A stretch of DNA of 26,572 nucleotides, taken from the IMG/VR virus record IMGVR_UViG_3300011116_000433, positions 1 to 26,572 of that record; one strand, given 5' to 3'. Below, one piece after another: positions 21,954 through 26,572 of this stretch. The stretch comes from a virus. Each line of letters opens with the position of its first letter. Position 1 is the first letter of the stretch. A program made the translations under genes and the position numbers. The notes beneath the pieces are model-generated. The model worked only from the letters and a program-made list of their open reading frames with translations, did no database searches and had not been told where the DNA came from.

Positions 21954-22660
21954 TAGATGACCCTATTTATCTTTGTTGAAGGGTGGTGCACAGCGAATAC
22001 TTCCCCCTCAGCTGTCATACCAGATCCTAAAACATGCTCTAGCGGAGCGTCCCACTCGTAAAGCCCTACGTCTCCACCCTCTTCGCGGGAGCGTCTTCCC
22101 TTACCGTAACCGCTTTTTTCTAACCCTGCCGCATCGGTGTTATGTGCGCCCCAATTAGGCACGTATGACGCATTAGTAACGCCCACTGTTGGTTTACCAA
22201 TTCTTCTTAGTCTAACTGTTGGCATATTAGGATTAGTACGATCGACTAATCCGTGTTTTTCTAAGTGATTATGTAGTTCTAATCTAGCTTGTAGACCTGA
22301 ATCTCTTGGCATAACCTGACCTATATACTCTCTAGGCCATTTATAATTTTCGTTATTAGGGAAGCTTTCTTCGTCTTCCCCATCCTGCAACGCATCGCCA
22401 ATGACCCAACCCTCTAAGCTAGTTTCAGCGGCCGTAGGTTGTGGCAGTTTACTCAGATGCTTATTTAGATTAAAACTTTCAGGATTTAAAGGAGGGTACT
22501 CCTTTTTAGCGTCTTCCTTTTTAAGCGCACCTGTTTGAAGCATCTCGCGCTCAAGTGCGTCTAATTCATCATCTGTTGGAATATCTAGGTCTTCAAACGT
22601 GTCGTCAAACGCGCCGTCATCGTCGAAGTCATCTTCTGAAAATTGTTGTCCGCGTTCCAT
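21953..22660 (-). CDS. 235-aa protein with acidic N-terminus, unknown function
   Basis: The first about 40 residues are very acidic (DDFDDDGAFDDTFEDLDIP), followed by a Lys/Pro-rich linker, then a mixed domain with an Arg-rich strand TVRLRRIGKPTVG and a G-Y-G-K-G-R-R-S-R segment. The closing part (EWDAPLEHVLGSGMTAEGEV) could be a beta domain. I do not recognise it. An acidic tail ahead of a basic domain suggests a regulatory or DNA-mimic part, but this is speculation. TAATG overlaps are present at both ends. Confidence 0.6.
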   Translation of the reverse strand: MERGQQFSEDDFDDDGAFDDTFEDLDIPTDDELDALEREMLQTGALKKEDAKKEYPPLNPESFNLNKHLSKLPQPTAAETSLEGWVIGDALQDGEDEESFPNNENYKWPREYIGQVMPRDSGLQARLELHNHLEKHGLVDRTNPNMPTVRLRRIGKPTVGVTNASYVPNWGAHNTDAAGLEKSGYGKGRRSREEGGDVGLYEWDAPLEHVLGSGMTAEGEVFAVHHPSTKINRVI

Positions 22661-22926
22661 TATTCCTCACAATCATGTAATTCAGTCTCATCCTCACGAA
22701 CGCGAGCATGGCAGTCATAGCACCTTAGCCACAACGGAGGGTTAAAATCATTCTGAGCAGTAGCTCCAAGTCTGAAGTCGGAACCGTCTTCAGGGAAAGC
22801 TTGATCATAATCGTAGTTAACAGGCTCCTGACGGAATAGTTCTGCAGGAAAAGGACCTTGAGGGCGAGTTACCCTAGTAGGAATTGGATGACCTTGAAAA
22901 GCCTCTACTTTACGAATAACATGCAT
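22660..22926 (-). CDS. 88-aa putative zinc-binding protein
   Basis: The C-terminal end has C-Y-D-C-H, then after about ten residues H-D-C, so two Cys and a His plus a final Cys could hold one zinc ion. The N-terminal two-thirds are Pro-rich with no clear fold. The start ATG has no Shine-Dalgarno sequence and is placed right after -10-like hexamers, consistent with a leaderless mRNA. It is the first gene of the accessory unit. Function unknown. Confidence 0.6.
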   Translation of the reverse strand: MHVIRKVEAFQGHPIPTRVTRPQGPFPAELFRQEPVNYDYDQAFPEDGSDFRLGATAQNDFNPPLWLRCYDCHARVREDETELHDCEE

Positions 22927-22938
22927 AGTATAAGAATA
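22927..22938 (-). promoter_or_regulatory. Leaderless-type promoter before 88-aa gene
   Basis: Two adjoining -10-like hexamers, TATTCT (22938-22933) and TATACT (22932-22927), run directly into the ATG. TATTCT has the six-base gap to the A of ATG expected when transcription begins at the start codon. No ribosome site is present. Leaderless genes are common in Actinobacteria. Confidence 0.4.
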
Positions 22939-22940
22939 GC

Positions 22941-22968
22941 AAAAGAGCGGGCATAATGCCCGCTCTTT
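22941..22968 (-). terminator. Terminator after holin-like genes
   Basis: In minus-strand RNA AAAGAGCGGGC and GCCCGCUCUUU pair over 11 bases with a five-base loop, followed by a short U-run. It ends the two-gene membrane-protein unit. Confidence 0.85.
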
Positions 22969-22977
22969 GCGTAGAAC

Positions 22978-23178
22978 TTACTTAGTAGCCTTGTACCCGT
23001 AAGTTTTGTTCTTTGGGTCAAGAGCGCCCAGAATAGGGCCTAGAATGCCCACTACAGCTGCTGTCGCGATTGCTTTAGGGCTAGTCTCTCCAGCTAGGTA
23101 TGCCGCTAAGCCCGCGCTAAACGCTGCGTACGCATAATGGCGCAAAATAGCAAGTACTTTGTTTTTGTCAATTTTCAT
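22978..23178 (-). CDS. Holin-type small membrane protein (66 aa)
   Basis: The start is set at the ATG reading M-K-I-D-K-N-K, one base after the preceding stop and with GGGAG five bases upstream. An upstream in-frame start would overlap the neighbour by about 80 bases. It has two hydrophobic segments, roughly residues 16-31 and 40-55, separated by a short polar turn (GETSPK), and a charged tail. Small size, two membrane spans and a charged end are typical of class II holins. I recall actinophage holins ending in a similar D/N-P turn before the C-terminus. No endolysin is in the window. Confidence 0.6.
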   Translation of the reverse strand: MKIDKNKVLAILRHYAYAAFSAGLAAYLAGETSPKAIATAAVVGILGPILGALDPKNKTYGYKATK

Positions 23179-23179
23179 G

Positions 23180-23446
23180 TTAACTCCCGTTCTTGTCAAT
23201 ATGGTTATCAAAGCGTTCTTGTAGCTTGTCCATGTTCTTTTCAATGCGGTTAACTGCATCTCTCATACTGGATCCGCCGTTAGGAACGTATTGGCTTTCC
23301 ACTTTTTTAAGTCTATCGTCGATCTGGTTAAGCTTCTCTAGTTTATGAGTAATTCTATTAATGTATTTAAAGCCAGCCCAAATAAGGGCTGCAATTTCAA
23401 TGGAGGACAGAAGCAATTGTGTCCAGGAATTGGCGTTACTCAACAT
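23180..23446 (-). CDS. Single-span membrane protein with coiled coil
   Basis: An 88-residue protein with one hydrophobic span (LLLSSIEIAALIWAGFKYI, about 11-29) followed by a heptad-rich region. The middle has VPNGGSSMRDAVNRIEKNMD, a pattern I recall from phage proteins beside holins. It is probably a membrane-anchored protein with its coiled coil in the cytoplasm. A spanin-like, antiholin or holin-partner role is possible. GAAGG lies about nine bases before the ATG. It shares a short intergenic region with the divergent whiB-like gene. Confidence 0.6.
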   Translation of the reverse strand: MLSNANSWTQLLLSSIEIAALIWAGFKYINRITHKLEKLNQIDDRLKKVESQYVPNGGSSMRDAVNRIEKNMDKLQERFDNHIDKNGS

Positions 23447-23549
23447 CTATAAATGCCTTCAGTTTTGGATTCTACAAAATGCGTGATACGGTGTTTTCCA
23501 AAATAAGTGCCACTTAACTATTAAACCTTAAAATGATCATAATGTCTTT

Positions 23550-23583
23550 CCTAATTTGTATTTTATTAGGTATTGTGTATAGA
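23550..23583 (+). promoter_or_regulatory. Promoter/operator of the whiB-like gene
   Basis: A -10-like TATAGA (23578-23583) ends eight bases before the ATG, so transcription would start at or next to the start codon. The -35 region TTTGTA (23555-23560) is 17 bases upstream and weak. An inverted repeat CCTAAT-x9-ATTAGG (23550-23570) spans the -35 region, as an operator would. The remaining shared intergenic sequence also holds ATGATCAT, another short palindrome. Confidence 0.5.
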
Positions 23584-23591
23584 CTTGCGGT

Positions 23592-23957
23592 ATGACAATT
23601 ATGAATGAGGCGCCAAGCTTTGATGGCACACAAGTATGTAAAACAGTAGATCCTGATTTGTTTTTTCCAGAGTATCCTGAACGACTACCAAAGGATGCAA
23701 CTAAAGAACAAAGAGCGCAACTCGGAAAGGATATGCGAAAGTATAATGAGAATACCGCAAAAGCAAAATCTATTTGTGGTTCTTGTGAGTTTGCAGAACC
23801 GTGTTTAGTATACGCATTAAAAAACGATGTGTATGGGATATGGGGAGGCACTACGGACACTGAGCGTAAAAACTTCCGTAGACGAAATAAGTTACCTGCA
23901 CCTAAATCTATGATCTCAAACATAGATTTTTGGGCAAAAGAAAAGGGCGCCTTTTAA
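23592..23957 (+). CDS. whiB: WhiB-like iron-sulfur transcription factor
   Basis: A 121-residue protein with the WhiB signature: C16, C62-x2-C65 and C71 (C-Xn-C-X2-C-X5-C), which ligate a [4Fe-4S] cluster, then the turn Y-G-I-W-G-G (81-86) and a basic tail E-R-K-N-F-R-R-R-N-K for DNA contact. WhiB proteins bind the primary sigma factor region 4. Phage copies such as TM4 WhiB can repress host whiB2 and cause superinfection exclusion. It is the only plus-strand gene, with its own promoter and no ribosome site, so it is likely separately regulated and may act early. The opposite frame is antisense. The family call is very sure; the effect in this phage is not known. Confidence 0.96.
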   Translation: MTIMNEAPSFDGTQVCKTVDPDLFFPEYPERLPKDATKEQRAQLGKDMRKYNENTAKAKSICGSCEFAEPCLVYALKNDVYGIWGGTTDTERKNFRRRNKLPAPKSMISNIDFWAKEKGAF

Positions 23958-23967
23958 AGGCGCCCTT
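23943..23967. terminator. Bidirectional terminator between whiB and 743-aa gene
   Basis: AAGGGCGCCTTT and AAAGGCGCCCTT form a near-perfect palindrome around one base. It includes the whiB stop codon. On the minus strand it is followed by TTTTCTTTT, a good U-run; on the plus strand the tail (AACTTTAT) is weaker. It separates two converging transcripts. Confidence 0.85.
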
Positions 23968-23978
23968 AACTTTATAGA

Positions 23979-26210
23979 TTAAGCGTAGCTGCTTTGTGTG
24001 GTTCCGCCACCTGTACCGTTAGGTGCAGGAGTAGCGTTCACAATGATGCCAACACTTGGAGTTGTGTTTGTAGAACCAGCAGTAACAGCTGAGCCGTTAG
24101 ATGCTAGTACCTGCGATACAGCAATACCGTTGTAAGCAATTACCAAGCCAGTGCTTGCAGACAAGCCTGGGGTGGTGCTACTTAATGTTGCAGGTGCAGC
24201 GTAGGTGAATACGTATGGGCTTGTAACAGACGCTACCGCAGTACCTATAGTTGCACTACCCTCAGGAGAACCTGGAATATAACCGAAGGTGTAACCTGTT
24301 GCAGAGAACGTACCAGCAATACCGATCTTATCGCCAACCTTTAGTCCGTGTGGAGTAGCGGTTGTGATGGTGACGGTGCTGCCAGCAGCTGTACCACCAG
24401 CGGCTACTGTTGAGATGCTAACGCCCTTAGGAGCAACCCACTGACCAACAAGACCAGTAATAGTAGCAGCAGCTGATGCGCTAGCAACCGTAAAGGTGTT
24501 TGCTGCAGTAGTGGTGATAACAGCGTTGTAAACAACACCTGCTCCAGTAGCAGTACCGCTTGCAGTTGTCAAGTTAACACTTGGAACAGTAACGGTCTGA
24601 CCAGCAACTAGGCCGTGAGCGGTAGCGGTGTAAACAGCGGTTGAGCCGTTGTATACAACCTGGCTGATCGATGCACCAGCAGTGTTGGTTGTGTACTCAA
24701 CAGCGCTTACATTTGTAAAGCCAGCAGCCTTGAACGCACGTACAGCCTGTGGGTTTTCAGCAGTCTGGATTGCACCAACAACGTTAGGGTAAGTGTAAGC
24801 AGGAACATAGCCAGGGAATCCGCTTGGAGCAGGACTTGTCAATGCTAGTTCGTTGTTATCCTGACCAGTGATCAAAGTACCAGATGGAATCAACCATGCC
24901 TGACCCCACTGAGCATCAGCCTGACCTACACGAGCAGTTCCACTGAATGAACCATTTACGCCCTTGAATGCCTGTGCGTAGTTAGCGCCAGTGCCAAGAG
25001 TGATCGTATCACCTGAGGTAATTGTGACGCCAGCAGCACCTGTAGCAATTGTGAACGACGTAGGAGCTACCGAAAGGATGGTTGCTTCAGAAGACGTTGT
25101 TGCAACGTGGGTATTGTTAGCCGTAATGTTTTTGATCCATACCTTGTCACCAGAACCGAAGTTGTGACCAGCTGGAACTGCAAAAACTGCATTAGATCCA
25201 GAAAAGGTTACGGCAGAAACTGGGCTAAGTGGTGTTTGAACGGTTAGTGTAGAGGCACCATTGGTTGTAATAACCGAGCTCTTTACGTTGTAGTTCTCAT
25301 TTGCAGCACCAGAAACACTAATAACCTGACCAACAACGTATCCGTGTGGAGTAGCGGTGGTGTAAGCAATTGTGCCAGCGGTGGTTGAGAATGTAGCAGC
25401 AGTAGCAGTCACTGTACCGTTGATAGGAGTAAGAACAACTGCAGCAGCATTAGTAGCATACAAAGAACCAGTAACAACACTGTTAACAAAAATGTGATCG
25501 GTGCTAACTGCAGAAATTACATAACGGGTGTTAACTCGATCAAGAGAAGCACCAGCCTGGTTTGTGATGCCAGTTACTTCAATGTACTGTCCCTGTGAAA
25601 GGCCGTGAGAGGTTGAAGTAAAGTCAATCTGAGTACCGTTTGCAGAAGCAGCGGTGATTGCCTTGGTTGTACCTGAACGGTTAGTGTCAGATCCGCCTAC
25701 GCCATCAGCAAAGTTAGGCTGAATGCGGGCCATCTGAGCGCCCCACTCAAGCGCAATCTGCGCGTTAGCGTTAGCTGCTGTTGGAAGCCAATAAGCACCA
25801 TTGTCAAGTGGTCGATTAGTTACTGCTGAATCCTGAGTAAGTACAGCAGTTGCGCCAGATACGGTTGTGCTTGTAATAGTTACAGGGCTAACAACGGTGA
25901 AGGTGCTTGCTGACGGAACAGATGCAACAACTGCGCGAGTCTTTGCGGTACTTGACAACGAGCCAACGGTATTAATTCCGCTGTTGTTTCCGTCATCAAA
26001 GTTTAGATCTGCGTTAGCAAAACCTGTGATTACTACTGTAGAGCCTGGTGCAATGATCTTGCGAAGATCAGCTGTACCAACAGTCGCGGTGTATGTAATG
26101 ATACCTGAAGAAGCTGTACCAACAGCATCTGTCAAAGTAAAGGTTCGTGATGGGTCAGCGTACAAAGCCGCTGCTAGAGTAGGTGTTAAGGCACCTGTAT
26201 CTCTTGCCAT
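23979..26210 (-). CDS. Large Thr/Ala-rich beta-repeat virion-type protein
   Basis: A 743-residue protein rich in Thr, Ala, Ser, Val and Gly and poor in Lys and Cys. Five units of the form [ST]xxHGLxxGQxIxVxG recur near residues 202, 289, 349 (degenerate), 532 and 621. This pattern resembles the E1-FCCH-like beta module common in phage virion proteins. A tryptophan-containing segment (EWGAQMARIQPN, about 155-166) and another about 435-440 interrupt the repeats. The N-terminus lacks a signal peptide. It is probably a fibre, head-spike or decoration protein. AAGGA precedes the ATG. It lies far from the main fibre genes, so its location in the virion is unclear. Confidence 0.65.
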   Translation of the reverse strand: MARDTGALTPTLAAALYADPSRTFTLTDAVGTASSGIITYTATVGTADLRKIIAPGSTVVITGFANADLNFDDGNNSGINTVGSLSSTAKTRAVVASVPSASTFTVVSPVTITSTTVSGATAVLTQDSAVTNRPLDNGAYWLPTAANANAQIALEWGAQMARIQPNFADGVGGSDTNRSGTTKAITAASANGTQIDFTSTSHGLSQGQYIEVTGITNQAGASLDRVNTRYVISAVSTDHIFVNSVVTGSLYATNAAAVVLTPINGTVTATAATFSTTAGTIAYTTATPHGYVVGQVISVSGAANENYNVKSSVITTNGASTLTVQTPLSPVSAVTFSGSNAVFAVPAGHNFGSGDKVWIKNITANNTHVATTSSEATILSVAPTSFTIATGAAGVTITSGDTITLGTGANYAQAFKGVNGSFSGTARVGQADAQWGQAWLIPSGTLITGQDNNELALTSPAPSGFPGYVPAYTYPNVVGAIQTAENPQAVRAFKAAGFTNVSAVEYTTNTAGASISQVVYNGSTAVYTATAHGLVAGQTVTVPSVNLTTASGTATGAGVVYNAVITTTAANTFTVASASAAATITGLVGQWVAPKGVSISTVAAGGTAAGSTVTITTATPHGLKVGDKIGIAGTFSATGYTFGYIPGSPEGSATIGTAVASVTSPYVFTYAAPATLSSTTPGLSASTGLVIAYNGIAVSQVLASNGSAVTAGSTNTTPSVGIIVNATPAPNGTGGGTTQSSYA

Positions 26211-26236
26211 AAGTTTTATCCTTCCTTAGGCATGGG

Positions 26237-26359
26237 TTAATAACTAGTTATTTTGCTGTTATTGAGGAGTTCGATGCCTCGAACATCTTCCAGCTTTATC
26301 AGTTTATCTAAAATTGTTAAAAGCAACTGCCTAAACAATTTAATTTTGGTGTTCTCCAT
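26237..26359 (-). CDS. 40-aa small helical protein, unknown function
   Basis: An ATG frame with GAGG six bases upstream, overlapping the 53-aa frame before it by 20 bases. The product is helical and hydrophobic-charged (FRQLLLTILDKLIKLEDVRG), resembling a single amphipathic helix or short coiled coil. The frame's stop lies at the AATAACTAGTTATT palindrome. It might be a real mini-gene in the operon or a by-product of the overlapped frame. Confidence 0.45.
   Translation of the reverse strand: MENTKIKLFRQLLLTILDKLIKLEDVRGIELLNNSKITSY
26239..26252. other. 14-bp perfect palindrome before the 743-aa gene
   Basis: AATAACTAGTTATT reads the same on both strands. It lies 29 bases upstream of the 743-aa gene's start and covers the last codons of the 40-aa frame. 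It could be an operator for that gene; AT-rich palindromes also occur by chance. Confidence 0.35.
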
Positions 26360-26501
26360 TTGGTCCTCTTCCCCTATTACTGTAAGAGAATACGGACGGT
26401 GCCTCATTAGTGTTTAAAAATCGAGATCGTAAACCAAATCTACTGTCTTTAACCATTATAGGTTTGGCTACTGCTCCAGAAAAAGATTTCTTACGGCTCA
26501 C
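26340..26501 (-). CDS. 53-aa basic protein, unknown function
   Basis: The GTG start overlaps the TGA of the truncated upstream gene in a GTGA junction, and its end overlaps the 40-aa frame by 20 bases. The product is Ser/Arg/Asn-rich (MSRKKSFSGAVAKP, later FGLRSRFLNTNEAPS), likely a basic, weakly structured protein. No motif is recognised. The overlap geometry is the main support. Confidence 0.5.
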   Translation of the reverse strand: MSRKKSFSGAVAKPIMVKDSRFGLRSRFLNTNEAPSVFSYSNRGRGPNGEHQN

Positions 26502-26572
26502 GGTGACCATCTACCCCATTGAGTAGTATTAGTAGGAACACCGCGAACACCGCCAGTAACCTTTGTTAGAGC
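26498..26572 (-). CDS. C-terminal end of a truncated gene
   Basis: The last 24 codons of a gene that begins outside the window. Visible residues are Gly/Val/Thr-rich, then T-N-T-T-Q-W-G-R-W-S-P. The stop is TGA. Nothing more can be said about its role, though the composition is compatible with a virion or tail-related protein. Confidence 0.5.
   Translation of the reverse strand, partial: ALTKVTGGVRGVPTNTTQWGRWSP

Noticed and set aside
23179-23259. Longer start of the holin-type protein (27 extra residues)
   Set aside because: It would lie inside the coiled-coil gene; GGGAG stands at the right distance before the internal ATG.
23537-23923. A long open frame antisense to the whiB-like gene
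   Set aside because: It lies opposite a clear WhiB protein, has no ribosome site and its protein shows no family features.
25867-26229. Plus-strand frame opposite the 743-aa gene
   Set aside because: Antisense of Thr/Ala/Val codons; no ribosome site or recognisable features.
26260-26290. tRNA T-arm-like GTTCGATGCC hairpin
   Set aside because: The loop size is wrong and no acceptor, D or anticodon arms fit around it; the hairpin is inside a small coding frame.
1-26572. CRISPR arrays, insertion sequences, integrase or attachment sites
   Set aside because: No regularly spaced direct repeats, transposase or recombinase motifs, or tRNA-end duplications were seen on either strand.

Overview
The window looks like the structural half of a contractile-tailed (myovirus) bacteriophage genome whose host is an actinobacterium. 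The host inference rests mainly on a WhiB-like iron-sulfur regulator (23592..23957). WhiB proteins are found essentially only in Actinobacteria and their phages. The moderate GC content, frequent GTG starts and leaderless-looking start sites fit an aquatic, lower-GC actinobacterium, but that last step is inference. Nearly everything is on the minus strand, so the biological order runs from high to low coordinates. The whiB-like gene is the only convincing plus-strand gene.

In transcription order the right end (26572 to 23979) holds the tail of a truncated gene, two short overlapping genes, and a 743-residue beta-repeat virion-type protein. The whiB-like gene follows in opposite orientation, separated by a convergent terminator. 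Next come two small membrane proteins of holin type (23446 to 22978), a terminator, and five accessory genes including one KTSC-domain protein (22926 to 20961). A strong terminator then precedes the DNA-packaging and head block: large terminase with a 75-residue internal tandem duplication, two small conserved proteins, portal, scaffold, N4-gp56-type major capsid protein and a small head protein.

Two terminators lie between the capsid gene and the next block. That block runs from an adaptor/whisker-like protein through collagen-like, Mtd-N-like and SGNH-hydrolase appendage proteins (13817 to 9022), a Cys-rich mini-protein and a neck-like protein with an inserted beta module. It is followed by a run of seven lysine-rich microproteins, two of them cysteine-rich (8177 to 6982), and a small virion-type protein ending at a terminator. 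The last block (6529 to the left edge) is the tail module: a 42-aa gene, two neck/tail-completion candidates, sheath, tube, a tail chaperone with a probable +1 frameshift extension, a tape-measure-like protein, and the first codons of one more gene.

The genes are tightly packed. Many neighbours share a TAATG stop/start overlap, which suggests translational coupling. Hairpin terminators split the minus strand into separately tunable units. Several genes below the usual length cut-off were found by following the stop/start overlaps and Shine-Dalgarno motifs. No tRNA, CRISPR array, insertion sequence, integrase or replication gene was found, and no stretch above 300 bases lacks a gene.
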